A stretch of 64,000 nt of DNA from Lunularia cruciata (GCA_948567375.1 OX419759.1:10880744-10944743); one strand, 5' to 3'; positions 11,783 through 24,252 are shown, numbered from the stretch's first letter. Numbers and translations are program-made. The notes: generated by a model from the letters alone, not told the origin.

Positions 11783-12079
11783 GATTGCAAAAAATTGACA
11801 AAAGCAATATGTTGATGCACATCATAGGCACATGGTGTTCAATGTTGGGGATCAGGTGTAGCTATCGGCAACCAACCCCACATTAGTTGGACCTCGTAAG
11901 CTCAAACCTCATTTTATTGGGCCTTTCTCAATTCTTTGTCGTGTCAGCGCTGTGGCCTATCACCTTGACCTACCACCACACATGAAGATCCATCCAGTGT
12001 TCCATGTTTCCCTTCTACGTAGATATGCTCCCCGATCATGCCAAGGTCATTCCACACAAGACATTTGACCGTGTCCGAC

Positions 12080-12275
12080 ACTCATTGATGGCATAGAAGA
12101 ATATGAAGTGGAGCGTATTCTCCAAAAATGCATGTGTGGTACTCTCCATCCATGGGTGGACTATCTCATATAGTGGAAAGGTTACCCCCTCTATGAAGTA
12201 ACATGGGAGCCCACTGCCAATTTGACACATGCACCGGTGTTGGTGAAAGCATTTGAGGAACAATTGCACAACTAA
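12080..12275 (+). pseudogene. Integrase C-terminal chromodomain of inner element
   Basis: The translation EEYEVERILQKC, then WVDYLI-stop-WKGYPLYEVTWEP, then NLTHAPVLVKAFEEQL matches a chromodomain. One stop codon (TAG) replaces a residue between YLI and WKGYP. A chromodomain at the integrase tail defines the chromovirus clade and is thought to guide insertion to marked chromatin. Confidence 0.8.
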
Positions 12276-12288
12276 GACGTTGCGTCTT

Positions 12289-12303
12289 AAAAGGAGTGAG
12301 GTC
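12289..12303 (+). promoter_or_regulatory. Polypurine tract of inner element
   Basis: AAAAGGAGTGAGGTC lies directly before the 3' LTR, the expected position for the plus-strand primer. Confidence 0.65.
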
Positions 12304-13046
12304 TATAATACCACAAGCTAGCCATATGATCTAGATGTGAAATTTGTTTTGGTAACATCCAGGATGATGTTATGCATGATGGTCAAAATAGATCAGATAG
12401 AAGTATCACCAAAAGAGTACTTCTACTAATAGACCAGAAACCGAAATAGACTTGAGAACCTTAGAACCAATAGCTAGACATATGATTTAAAGGTGAGAAT
12501 TGGTTTGGTAACATCTGGAAAGATGTTACACATGATGGACTAAACAGATCAGAAAGAGGTATCACCAAAAGGAGACTTCTACTAATAGAGTAGGAACCGA
12601 AATATGCCTGAAATCTTTGAAGGCAATTTCATAGGCCTAAACCGATGAATTAGGCCTCAAAAATGTGCAAGTTTCCCCCACCCCCCAAATGAAGGGAAGG
12701 TTGGAGCTCCCTCCCTCCCTCCTGGTTTTTCTTGTTGAGAGCTTTCCAATGGTACCTTACGTGATTCTGAGACTCCTACAAGAAGATTCTCTAAAAGATT
12801 CCTTCCAGTCAAAGCTTGTTTGACCAACCAGATAGGACCTAGACCGACATGTCACCCATCCAAGTAAGTAATCCAAGGGTGGAGCTTGCTGACATGTCAC
12901 CTATCTGTGTCCCTAATCCTATGGTGGAGCTTCCTTGGAGGAGATCCTCTTTGTCTATATAATAAAGAGAAAGTGCTCCTTTGGTGCACCAAATGTTGAG
13001 TGTGTAATCTGTGTTTTCTTTCGTCTCTTGTCCTTGGAGTATTACA
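12304..13046 (+). repeat. 3' LTR of inner element (743 bp)
   Basis: It is nearly identical to 7876-8602 and keeps the 156-bp internal duplication. The first dinucleotide is TA instead of TG, a point change after insertion. It is followed by the AGATT target duplication at 13047-13051. Confidence 0.92.
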
Positions 13047-13051
13047 AGATT

Positions 13052-13700
13052 GATGTCATCCAACTTGGCACTATAGATAGGGAAAGTAATGACAAAAAGA
13101 TGGTTGCTTTTATTATCACCAAATTAGATATTGTATTGTTGAATGTATACTTAAGAATGGATAACCTCAACAAATGGTCCAAATGGAGTTTGTGTAGCAC
13201 AATGATCAAAGAAAAAAAGAATCTAAGTAAAAGAAATCAAACCATCTCTAAGAACCCGATTAGTTCCAATGAGATTGAAAGCTCTACCTATTCAAGTTTG
13301 GTTCACTTGCAAAGTATAATATCTTATTGTGGTTGTAGGATTTTGGTAGATTCAAAGAGTTCATAGAATTGCATGTATATATAATTAGCAAAGGAATTAT
13401 ACATTGATATTAAGCTAGTATTTGGAAGTAGATTGATGATGACGGACAGTAGAAAGTGTTCTCTATTTTGTACTTCACATCCTATTACATTAAAGATTGA
13501 GAAGGATTATTTGGAATGTATGAGGTTTGTAGTAGTACCTCTACACAATGATATCATTCTAGGTCTGTCTTAGCTTGAACATCATAAGGTTCAATTTGAT
13601 TTGATTCAATGACTAATTAAATTACAATATCAAGGTAAGAATTACCAATTAGTTTGTTTGGCACTTGTGAGTAAGACACTTAAGAGTAGTCAATCCCAAG
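13052..13700 (+). pseudogene. Outer element: end of gag and protease region
   Basis: The outer frame resumes with DVIQLGTIDRESNDKK. The protease loop reads ILVDSKSS at about 13334-13360, where DSG is expected, so the Gly is replaced by Lys. The downstream family signature appears degraded as DIILGLS-stop-LEHHKVQFDL at about 13550-13605. The same stretch is found in reverse orientation at about 19.4-19.7 kb. Confidence 0.65.
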
Positions 13701-13859
13701 ATGGGAAGTTTATCAATAAAGTAGCCATAGAGCAAGCTTTGGAGGAAAATATGCTTGTTTTTGTGATTTGGATCAAATTGATTGTGCAAGGAGAAATTTG
13801 ATGAGATCCAAAAGCCTCAACAAATAATGGTTGACCAATAGTTCAACAGTTTGCATATG

Positions 13860-15200
13860 TGTTTTTGGATGATCTACTAGTTGGGTTACCCTTTGATTGA
13901 GGCATGTCTTTCAAGATTAAGTTTTTTCCAAGTAGTACTCCTATGAGTATACCAATCTATAGTCTCTTACTAAAGGAGTTAGAAGAGCTTTGAAAAACAT
14001 TGATCAAGTTGTTTGAGAAAGATTTTATATGACATACTACATCTCTATTGAGAGCACCTATATTCTTTGTACAAAAAGAGGATGGGAGACTTCAATTTTG
14101 TATTGATTATTGTGACCTCAATAAACCCAAACCATGAAGAATGTGTATCTCATACCTCAAATTAATGACTTGTTGAATCAAATAAGTGAAGCACAATACT
14201 TCTCTATGTTGGATCTTCAAAGTGAGTATTGGCAATTTTCGTTGATAAGGAAGATGAGCAAAAGACTACCTTTTGCACAAGGTATGGGTATTTTGGATGG
14301 AGAGTCTTACCTTTTGGCTCACTAATGCTCTAGCCATTTTCATGGATCAAATGCATCGGGTGTTGGATGTGCTATTAGATTGATATGTGATGGTGTTCTT
14401 AGATAATATTTTAATTTATAGCAAGATGGAGGTAGAACACAAGAATCATGTACAAGAAGTCCTAAGGAGACTACACCTATGGAAGTTTTACTTCAAGAAG
14501 TCAAAGTGTGTTTTTTGGCAAAAGGAAGTTACCTTCTTGGGTCTTAAAGTCTCATCAAAAGTGATCAAGATGGAAGAGGAGAAAAATAAGGCCATTACCA
14601 ATTGGTCTACTCCAAAGGATGCCATAGAAGTGTGGACATTTAATGGGTTGGCAATTTTTTACCGATGGTTCATCCATTACTATGTTCATGTGACTACACC
14701 ATTAATTGATCTCTTGGAGAAGACCTCAAGCTTGCAATGGACAACCAAGCACAAAGAAGCATTCAAGAAAGTAAAGCATATAGTGTCTTCACGACCCATC
14801 TTCCAACCATATAATCCTCAACTACCTTGTGTGGTTGCTTTTGATGCTTCTCACTTTGCCATTGGAGCTATATTGCAATCAGAATTTCTAGATGGGTTAT
14901 ATCTCATTGCCTTTGTGTCTTGCCAACTAAAAACTTTTTTTAAAAAAATGGTTACTCTACTTGAGATCAAGAACAACTAGCAATGGTATATGCCACCAAG
15001 GTGCATTATCTCTTGTGGAAACAAGCAATCATACAAACTAATCACAAACCTTTGTTGTAGATATTACATTTGGAGCACATGAAGAGTAAACATCATCAAT
15101 GGAAGGAACAACTACAATTTTTTGACATTAAGCTTGAGTATGGGTCCAACAAGCTCCATCTCATCCCCAATGCCTTATCACAATACTTGATTTGAAGACC
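13860..15200 (+). pseudogene. Outer element: reverse transcriptase and RNase H remnant
   Basis: Recognisable RT blocks are FLDDLLVGLP (linker), APIFFVQKEDGRLQFCIDYCDLNK (cited here only in part: VQKEDGRLQFCIDYCDLNK), YFSMLDLQSEYWQF (first catalytic Asp), and VMVFLDNILIYSK at 14387-14425, where the second Asp of the catalytic pair is Asn (codons 14402-14407). RNase H follows with VVAFDASHFAIGAIL and then YATKVHYLLWKQ and NHKPLL. Stops occur throughout. The enzyme would copy element RNA to DNA, but this copy is inactive. Confidence 0.8.
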
Positions 15201-15289
15201 TTACATGAATCTCTCATCATGGTAGCAATTATGACAATGTCAATTGACTTGAGGGTCTAAATTGAGTTTAGAACTAATTTATATACAAT

Positions 15290-16700
15290 CCCTTCTTTCC
15301 ATTGGTGCAAGGTCATCTTGTAGCACATGACAACGACAACACTTTTTCCCTGAAGGATGGACTTTTACATTGTGAGAACCACATCTATGTTCCAAATATG
15401 GGTGATCTTTGCTTGGCACAACTTCAAGAGGTTCATGACTTACCAATAGAGGGACATATAGGGGTAGACACAACCTTAAGTATCTACAACAACAATGGTG
15501 GTGGACAAACATGGCATGTGAAGTTCAAGACTTTGTTTGATCTTATGAGAATTGGCAATGCAACAAAGCTAGTAGCCAAAAACCATGCAAACTACTCCAA
15601 CCACTTCCCATCCTATTTTCTTGATGGGAACATGTGAGCTTAAATCTCATCACATCTTTGCCAAGGATAAATCAAGGTTATATAACAATTGTGGTATTTG
15701 TTGATAAGCTTAGTAAGAAAATTCATTTGGCACCAACCGTTGACAATGGATGCTCCAATGTTGGCCTAAATCTACTTCAAAAATATCTTCAAGCATCATG
15801 GGATACCTCATGTCCTCATCTTTGACTGTGATCTCAATTCATTGGTAAACTTTGGCAAGTACTCTTCAAGCTACTTGATACCAAGCTTACTTTATCTACA
15901 TCTTATCATCCTCAAACTGATGGGCAGACCAAATGTGAAAATTGTACCTTAAAAGATATGTTTTGTACCTTTGCCAACATTCACCATAAAAACTAGGACA
16001 CTTATCTTGTGGTTTCCAAGTTTGCCTACAATAATTTGAAACATGCAAGCATTAGGTTCTCTCTCTTCTTCCTTAATTTTGGCCAAGATCCACTTGTTCT
16101 AGATTCCCTTCTTGTTCTCCCACCATCTTATGTTCCTCATACTTCCACCTTCTTGTCCATAATATTTAAAGCTTGATAACAAGCCAAATCTCATCTCCTC
16201 TTTGCCCAAAATTGGTAAAAGTAATATGCTAATCAGCATTTTCCTATTCTCACCTTTCAACTTGATGATAAGGTCATTCTTCCTTTTAGTAACCTGCACC
16301 TCCCACTTGATACTCACGTTTGTAATTTTCTCCTAATTGGGTAGGTCTATTTGATATTACCTAAATCATTTCTCTTATTGTATATCAACTTGCCTTGCCT
16401 AGTCATATTTGCATCCACCTTGTCTTTTATGTTTGAAAATTGAACCCTTTGTTTCTAATCCATCTTTCTTTTCCACTTATGTCCAACTTCCTCCTCCTCC
16501 CATCTTTGTCAACAATCATAAGGAGTATGAAGTTGATTGTATCCTTCCACATTGCAACATCCAAGTGGCCGCCAATGATACATTGAATACAAAGTCCTTT
16601 GGAAAGGGTATCCCCTTCATGATGCCACATGGGAGTCTCATGCTTATCTCCATAATGCCCAAACAAATCTCCAAGACTTCAAAGACTCCTTGGTGATGAA
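15290..16700 (+). pseudogene. Outer element: integrase and chromodomain remnant
   Basis: The zinc-binding part is EVHDLPIEGHIGVDTTL (15425-15480). In the catalytic core the first Asp position reads LNLITSLP (Asp replaced by Asn). The third block reads SYHPQTDGQTKCEN, with the catalytic Glu replaced by Lys. AYNNLKHAS and FFLNFGQDPL follow. At about 16530-16640, KEYEVDCIL and a degraded GKGIPFM segment look like a chromodomain. The whole domain is dead. Confidence 0.7.
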
Positions 16701-16728
16701 GATATCACCAATTGGCAATGTGGAAATA

Positions 16729-17098
16729 TGTAACAATATGGAGTTAGCATACAAGTTAGTAGAGACTAATGAGGTAGCAAATACACCAAATTCACCAAGA
16801 ATTCTAAGAATATTCTAGAAACATCTAAGAACCTTCTTGGTACATTCCAAGTATTGGATAATATGTATACCAAATAGATAACTTCTAGGCGGAAGCTTAT
16901 TGGGAAGCTTCCCTATTAGCTTAGCTTCCACTCTAAGAAGAAAATTTTTAAGAAGCTCCCCAAGAGCCTTGTATATTCTCTATAAATATCAAAGCCCAAG
17001 CTCATGCTAGGCATCTGAAATTTCCCTCATTTCAGAGTCCCAATATGATCTTTCAATCCAGTCTTCCATTCTCCTATTTCTCATCTCAATCTTTTACA
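16729..17098 (+). repeat. 3' LTR of outer element (370 bp)
   Basis: It begins TGTAACAATATGGAGTTAGC like the 5' LTR and ends CTTTTACA, but is about 100 bp shorter through internal deletion. The two LTRs have diverged considerably more than those of the inner element, consistent with an older insertion. No clear polypurine tract precedes it. Confidence 0.82.
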
Positions 17099-17879
17099 CT
17101 AGGCTTAGTCACCACTATTGATATTATAGTTTACTCAAGGTCTTCTCCACATCCATATGATAAGTAATTGGTAATAATGTGCCTCTTGAAGTTCACAAGT
17201 CATAGATCTTACATAAGTAGAATGTAGATTTGGTTCTCATAAATAGAATGTAATCTTTGAATGAAAAGGTGTTATAATCCTCATCATTTGTTGCAAGGCA
17301 ACTTTTCCCAAGATGAAAGAAAGTATCTTGTTGTAAATTAATCTTAAATTTATTTTTACCTTGGAGTATGTCAACACTATGGTGATTGCGGTTATTATAA
17401 GAGTTTATTATAAGAGTTATGATAAGAGATTCAAGAAGAATCTTCAAATCAAGTTGTCATGATAGTATATCAAGAATGACATGGACTTTTCTAGGTTTGA
17501 ACTCAAGCTTGATATCAAAAAATTATAGTTGTTCCTCCTATTAATGATATTGAATCTTCATGTATTGCAAATGTAAGGTCTAGAATAAGGTTTAATGATC
17601 TATTTGTATTATCATTTATTCTCCAACGGATAATGTGAACACATCTTTGTTGTATAAACCATTGCAAGTTGTTCTCAGTATTAAATAGAATAATTACTTT
17701 CTATTGTGTTGATTCATTGAGATGTAAAGGCAATGGAATGTAATACATCTTGAAGTTCTTATTGTAGTATAGTTCCAAGTATCAAAATCCAAAGTTAGAA
17801 ATATCAAAATCACAAAAATAATTGAAGATCATATGGTTAGAAGATGGGTCGTGAAGATACAATCTACTTAATTGTCTTG
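17099..17879. other. AT-rich spacer, no gene
   Basis: Short broken frames only. It may be the decayed tail of the reverse-oriented element that becomes recognisable from 17880. I see no other structure. Confidence 0.4.
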
Positions 17880-18741
17880 AATTTTTTTCTTACTTGGTGG
17901 TCCACTCAAAGCTTGTTCTCTTCCCAAGAGATCAATCAATGATGTGGCCAGATTAGCATACTAGTGGATGAACAGTCAATAAAAAATTGCCAATCCATTA
18001 AACCCTAAATTTTTCATGATATCCTTGGGAGTATGCCAATTGGTAATGGCCTCAACTTCCTTCATTTCCATCTTGATCACCTTTGTTGAAAAATTATAGC
18101 TCAAAAAGGTAACTTCCTTATGCCACAAGTTACACTTGGATTTCTTGAAATAAAAATTTCATTATCATAACATTTCTTGTGTTTTAACTCTATCTTACAA
18201 AAAATTAAAATATTATCCAAGAACATTACCATTATCTTTCTAATAGCATGTCTAACAACTAATGTAGTTGATCTATGACGACTAATGGATCATTAGTGAA
18301 TCTAAAAGGTAAAACTCTCCCTTCAAAATGCACACTCATTCCTTGTATAAGAGATAGTCTTTTGTACATTTTCTCCATCAACTAGAATTTGTCAATAATT
18401 GCTTTGAAGATCCAACTTGGAGAAGCATTGTGCATAACATAATTGATCAAATAAATCATCAATGGAAGGCAAAAGATAAACATCTTCATGGTTTTTTCAT
18501 TAAGATTACAATATTAATAGAGTTAAATTCCTCTATCCTTTTTTGGTATAAAGTACCAATATTCTCTAAGAGGATGTACTATGTTGTATGACATCCTTCA
18601 ACAACTTGTTCAATGTTGTTTGGAGTTCTTCTAACTTTTTTGGTGAGAACCAATAGATTAGTCCATTCATTGGATTACTATTTGGCAATACCTTGACCTT
18701 GAAGAACATACCTTGATCAATATGGTAATATGCTTAGAAGG
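17880..18741 (-). pseudogene. Reverse-oriented RT/RNase H relic of the outer family
   Basis: The reverse complement matches the outer element's pol. It includes the region coding for IMVMFLDNILIF (GAT AAT at 18217-18212), equivalent to VMVFLDNILIY at 14390 in the sense copy, and the following linker with VIKM-like and AITNW-like segments. It is broken by stops and then interrupted by the solo LTR at 18742. Confidence 0.72.
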
Positions 18742-19340
18742 TGTAATACAAGCAGCTAGACATATTATCTAGAGGTGAAAATTGGCTTGGAAACATCTAG
18801 AAGGATGTTGTGTACAATGGGCTAGGTATATCAAATAGAGATGTCACCAAAAGAATATTTCTACTAATAGGGCAGAAGCTAAAAATAGCCTAAAAACTTT
18901 AAAGCCAATTTTGAAGGCCTAAACGAATGAATTCGGCGATGAAAATCAAAAATTTCTCCCTCCCCTTTCAACACAAACGCTTGCCTTCTCTCCCTATGAT
19001 TTGTCTTATCAAGATATTTCCAATGGTACCTCACCCATGCAATTATGAGCTCTCTACAAGAATATTCCCTAAACATTCCCTTTAGTCAAACCAATTTGAC
19101 CAACTAGATAGAACAAGGACTGACATGTCATCCATCCAAACATCTAATCCAAAGATGGAGCTTGCTGCAAGTCACCAATCCATATATTTGATCCAAGGGA
19201 AGAGCTTCCTTTGATGGGATCCTCTTTGCTATATAGTAAAGAGAAGGTGCTCTTTTGGGGCATCGAAGGATTGAGTATGAAACTTGTGTTTCCTCTATTG
19301 TATCTCTCTTGGTTAGTTCTCTTGTCCTTGGAGTATTACA
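18742..19340 (+). repeat. Solo LTR (599 bp), older subfamily of inner element
   Basis: It begins TGTAATACAAGC and ends GAGTATTACA, and is flanked by a perfect 5-bp duplication GAAGG (18737-18741 and 19341-19345). It has only one copy of the 156-bp unit that is duplicated in the inner element LTRs, and is clearly more diverged. A solo LTR is the product of recombination between the two LTRs of a once full element. Confidence 0.92.
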
Positions 19341-19345
19341 GAAGG

Positions 19346-20300
19346 TTATCCAAAAATATGTATCAAACCCCTAAACTATTTGATCAACCATTGTTTTTTG
19401 AGGTTTCTTATCCTCATCAACTTCTCCTTGCACAATTGGTTTGATCCACATAGAAAAACAAGTATATTTTCCTCCAAAGCTTGTTCTATAGCCCTTTATG
19501 GAGAAACTTCTCATTTTGGGGTTTACTACTCAAAGATGTCAAGCAACCTAATAAATAATTTTTACCTTGGTGTTGTGCTTAAATTTATTGTGGGGCCAAT
19601 GACTCTATGACATTCAAACCAAGAAACCCTTGAATGATATTTTAGTATAGTGGAGCTACTAAAAGTCTCATACATATGAATACTCTTTTCCAATCTTGAA
19701 TGTAACATGATATGAAGTGCATAATGTTTAACCTTTTCTATTATTTATTGTTATCTAATCTTGATTTGAAATAATGCATAATTCGTTTGCTAATTATATG
19801 GACATGCAATTCTCAAAACTCAAAAAATCAACCAAAGTCCTACAATCACTATTGGATATCATACTTTGCAAGTGAATCAATCCTGCATAGATGAAGTTTT
19901 CAATCCCATTCAAACAAATCAAGTTTCCAATATGTAGCTTTATATTCCTTGTTAAGACTCTTCATTCCCTAATCCACATGCTCCAAAAACTCCATTTGGA
20001 TAATGGATCAAGGTCATCTATTTATGGCAACCCAATGTCATACATTTTCTTGTAAATTGGTAAGAAATAGCTTGTTCCACAAAGATACAATTTGGAATGG
20101 ATAGGCTTGAAGACAAGTGTCCCCAGTGTAGTTCTTTGCTATTTCTTATTTAACCTCTTGTGCAAAAACCACTTCTAGAAGAGTGTATAGTTACCAATTA
20201 TTAAGGACTATGGCAAAAAGATAACCCAAAATTACTTTCATGTAAATTGAAGTTCCAACTAATTCCTAAAGGTGATGATTCTAGACACTCCAAAGAAGCT
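19346..20300 (-). pseudogene. Reverse-oriented gag/protease/RT-linker relic of the outer family
   Basis: The reverse complement of about 19420-19700 aligns by eye to 13480-13800 of the outer element: the part reading roughly ALEENMLVF and LDQIDCARRNLMR, and the protease-side DIILG region. It continues the relic at 17880-18741 across the solo LTR. Further 5' (about 19.8-20.3 kb) the match fades. A possible degenerate zinc knuckle near 20080 is too weak to claim. Confidence 0.65.
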
Positions 20301-21150
20301 ACCTCATTACAAAGAATAAAAATCCAAAGAATGTGTTCTTCCTTCCCAAAAGGCACAACTACAAAGGTTCTTCACATTACTGAGAAATTTTCACTTTTTG
20401 ATTTTGTGGTAATTTCAACATTACAACTCACTTAAGACATGTCAAGGCATTGCTTTGTTCCTTAATAACTACCAAGGATCCCAAAACCTAGCTACAAGTA
20501 CAAGGAATTACACACACATTCAAGTACTTGAGTTCCTATTACACAGTTCCTCACCACTACTCACCAAAGAACCAATACTCAAAATTCAATAGAAGCAAAG
20601 AAGAGCTCTTACGCTCTCACTTTACTCCCTTACATGGATTGCATGAGTATTTAGTGCCAAAAAACCTTGAATAGCTTTTCCTATTCCTAACCTAAGAAAT
20701 TTAATAGCTACAAAAGTGCAAAGATTCATCAAAACTGCACTTCTTACATCTGGATTGCACAATTCAATTTTATTATCCTTTCTTATCTTAATTAAATAAT
20801 TTTTACAGTAGTAAATAACTAACATATGTCTTGGGAAAGTGTTTTATTTCTCTCCAAAGAAACTAAAATTTTCCTCTTTGGACTTCTACTCCAAAGATTA
20901 TACAACTAAGAAGAAATATATAACTACACAAAATCTTTATCCAATGAAAGATTCTTCTTACTACTAGAAGAACTACTTTTTTTCTATAGCTTTTCAAATA
21001 AGGAGATCTTCAATTCTCTCCTTGTAATTTGTGATTTCTAGGACTACGTATCACAATTTTCTTGAAGCTTCCTCTTTGTATGTTCTTTTAACTTTGGGGA
21101 TGCTCTTTGTAGTTTGGGATCATTGTATACTTGAGAACTAAGAGTATGAG
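20301..21150. other. AT-rich spacer, no gene
   Basis: No supported frame. It lies between the recognisable reverse-oriented gag-pol and the reverse-oriented coiled-coil frame, and may belong to either element. Confidence 0.4.
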
Positions 21151-21907
21151 CTTGAAACTTCAATTTGGTGAGTTTGCCTATTGCAAGCTCCTTTTAGAGT
21201 TCTAACATCTGATCCTTATTCTTTTCTAACTCTTGAGTAGTCCTCACTATTCCTTCCTTGAAATGATTATAAGCTCCACTGATTTCATTAGTAATATCAT
21301 CCCTCATCTTGGCTCTAATAGTGGCTTTATTATCTTTCTCCTCCTATAGTTTGTTTTGCACGGTAGCTAGCAAGATGGGTACTTCTTTGTAGCATTCAAC
21401 CATTTGAAATTCTAAAGTTACAATGATTACTTTATTGTTTCCTAACTGTCCTTTGATGAGTATTATCTCTTCATCTTTTTTTGTAGCATTCTTCATTGTC
21501 TTGTTGCTTCTACTTTCCTTCTATCCAAAGAGCTCTTAATTCTCCTTACATTCTTTATACATCTTCTTGATGGGCCTTTTGTTATACTATTGATGAGGCA
21601 TTTTGTGTCTTGATCTCATGATTCTCTTGCACCAAGGCATTAATTTTTCTGCATTTGTCTTTATATCGATCTCTTATGCTTCCTAAGTCTCCTTGCAATT
21701 TGGTCACCTTTTCTTTTGCTTTTTACTTGTTTGTATGTAGAAAATTTACTAGTTATGTGTAGTCCACTATACTGGATCATTTCTCTCTATATTAAGGGAG
21801 AATCATTTACAAGAACATAAGAGTTGGTCCCACTCAATTTAATATGAAACCTGACTTATCCATGATAGGCAATGTTGAAACTACTTCTACAACAAACCTT
21901 TGTCTTC

Positions 21908-21955
21908 CTTCTTCTTCTTCTTCTTCTTCTTCTTCTTCTTCTTCTTCTTCTTCTT
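21908..21955 (+). repeat. (CTT)16 microsatellite
   Basis: A perfect 48-bp trinucleotide run. On the plus strand it gives a spurious Leu-rich frame; on the minus strand it extends the acidic coiled-coil relic with Glu codons. Confidence 0.95.
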
Positions 21956-24252
21956 GATGCCATGTGGGTGAGATCTCTCCTACCTCTCCTTCCACATCCA
22001 TTTGGTCTTCATCTTGAATGTCTTGGCTTGGTCACACGTAAGCTGAACTTGAAAGCTCTTCTAGCCAAAGGTCTTCTTGGACTGCTACTTCTTCTTCTTC
22101 TCTTTGTACTTATTCTAGAGGAACTAACTCTGCTTCTTCTTGATTGTTTCCTTCCTCCTCCAAATGCAACTTGGTTCCTTGTAGAGTAAGCTCTTCTATT
22201 ACTACGTGGTATTTTACTTCTTCATCATTTTCTTCACCCTCGGCTTCTTGTTAATAGGAAGAGACCTCGACCACTAGAAAATTTCTTTGTTGTCTCTTCA
22301 ATGATGTCTCTATGTTCTCACAAATAGAGGGTTGCTTCTTCCTCTTTGGAATGGCTGTAATTATTACCTCTTTCACTTCCACAAGTTTTGCTTTTGAAAG
22401 GAGAACTTGATCATGGAAGGTCCTTCAGGCTGAGCCAAAAAGTATTCCTCCAATATGCAATGAGAGCAAAACTTCCTCATCTCACCTTTGCTTAGCAAAT
22501 TCACTCCCATGTAGAAGTAAATTGCAATGGGAGCCAAGTAAGTAGCTCCATCATCCTCCCCAACTTCTTTAATCATGGAGTGGGCCTATTGATGGAACAT
22601 ATACGACATGTAATAACACACTCTTCACCAAATTGTAGTATTGTAAGATAAATAGTTTATTCTTACAAGGATACAATTAGAAATGTCAAGATACAAAGGT
22701 AAATATCATTGAATAGTCCTTGATTTTTCCTTATTTCACTTCTTGGGTAGGAATAACTCTTAAAGGAAGTTAATGAGATCTACCAAGGCACATCACAAAA
22801 ATTTACAAAGGTAAACTCACTCACACTTAGAATAAATCCAATCAACTCTTGAAAGTGATGTTTCAATTCAAGAACTTATCTCCTTCAAGAGACTTACCTT
22901 GAGTTAATGTTCAAAGGAATGACAAACTTCCTTTGAACATGAAGTTAAGGAAAGTCTCTACAAAGGTCTAAAGTTCCTTTTTGAAGGACAATGCCAAGCC
23001 AGAGGACTGACTTGCTTGTTAGAAGGTGCAATCCAAACCCAAATGATTACATTTCCTTTTCAAAGGACTACAACTCTTTCCAAAGGCACAAAAGCCCTCA
23101 AGGAAAGTAAGTTGCCTTGGAATTTAGAATATTTATGTGTACTTTACCATTCCATAGGTTTTCTCCTTGCCTGCTTTCAAAAATACAACCACTCACAAGG
23201 CAGTCAAGGCATTGCTTCCAAATGATCACCTTTGTCTCCAAGGATCAAACACACAAGGAGAAGAAGCAACATTTATTGCAAAGATTCAATAGGAATGCAA
23301 AACCCAAAGGAACAGAAAAATACACAAGGATGATAAAAATAATGAAGAGCTCATGTCTCTTTCACTTTGATCACCAATGAATTGAACAACATGGCACGTC
23401 AAGTGTTTGGCCCTAAATAGCCTACGACTTGGAACTAAACATTATACCAAAACAATATAGTAAAAAGCTACATTGATTTGAACCACCTATCCATCTCTTT
23501 GCAAAGGGCATTAATTAACTCTAAGGAAATTGGAGTCCTTCCTAAGGCTAAATTTCCTATCTCCTAAACTTTTTCAAGTACATCATCTAAGATTCTATCT
23601 AACTTCTTGCCTAAAACCTTCAACTTGTACTTTAATTCATCTTTAGTCTTTGATGTCATCTATTGCATTCTATTTGCAAACTTCACCAAAGCCCCCTCTA
23701 TTTCTTTCCTCTACTTTTCTGGAATTTACTCTTAAGTTTTGAAGGACCTTAATTTCATTAAAAAAATATATCATACAAAGTTCTCTATTATTGCTTGCAA
23801 TCTCCTACATAACTCTTTGACTCTTTCCTTTTGACCTAATATCCATCTCTCCTCTTCACTTCAAGGTCCTACAACATTCATGTCCATTCCTTTCTCTCAG
23901 ATTATGGGAGCTATCTCCTTACTAAGTTCTACTTTCCAATTTGGGTCACCTTGATTGATATCTCTTAGATATGTAAATTTGTGCTCTTTAGCTCTTAATT
24001 GATTCCCCTCTCTCTATTGACTTTGCCTTTTGCCACACTATTCAAACCTTTTCTTCTCTTTCCTTTGCCTCTAGCAGCTTTCTATACTTGGCATAGTTCT
24101 TAGCTAACTCCTATCTAAATCTTGCATTTGTCACTTCTGCAACTACTCCAATCTCTATCTAGTCTCTCTTTAGGATTTCCACTTCCTCTTTTAGACTTTC
24201 TATCTACTATTCTTTTGTTGCAAACTTAGCCTTTAAATTTCCACTCTCTTCC

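Larger units (their letters stand above)
7876..13046 (+). mobile_element. Inner Ty3/gypsy chromovirus, RT/RNase H deleted, with target duplication
   Basis: A 5,171-bp LTR retrotransposon inserted in the outer element. LTRs are 7876-8602 and 12304-13046, and the flanking target duplication is AGATT at 7871-7875 and 13047-13051. Internal order is primer site, gag with a degenerate zinc knuckle, aspartic protease, the first part of the RT linker, integrase, chromodomain and purine tract. RT and RNase H are absent: the reading passes in frame from the RT N-terminal region (PPCKAQYCLSP) into the integrase zinc-binding region (HVGVDKTLDAV) at about 11018. The LTRs differ at only a few positions per hundred, so it is younger than its host. 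It cannot transpose without help. Confidence 0.93.
6349..17098 (+). mobile_element. Outer Ty3/gypsy chromovirus, degenerate, split by a nested insertion
   Basis: A complete but decayed LTR retrotransposon. Its LTRs start TGTAACAATATGG at 6349 and 16729 and both end in CTTTTACA. Internal order is primer site, gag (about 7.3-7.87 kb), then, after the inserted inner element, protease, reverse transcriptase, RNase H, integrase and a chromodomain remnant (13.05-16.7 kb). Removing the 5,171-bp nested element plus one target duplication leaves roughly 5.6 kb, a normal Ty3/gypsy size. Stops and frameshifts are frequent and several catalytic residues are lost, so it is not autonomous. The flanking pentamers (TCATG before 6349, CTAGG after 17098) do not match, which suggests an old insertion or an imprecise outer boundary. 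Confidence 0.85.

Noticed and set aside
21872-22189. A 105-codon Leu-rich plus-strand frame resembling a membrane protein
   Set aside because: The Leu runs come from CTT repeats. The minus-strand reading (Glu-rich coiled coil) matches the neighbouring relic.
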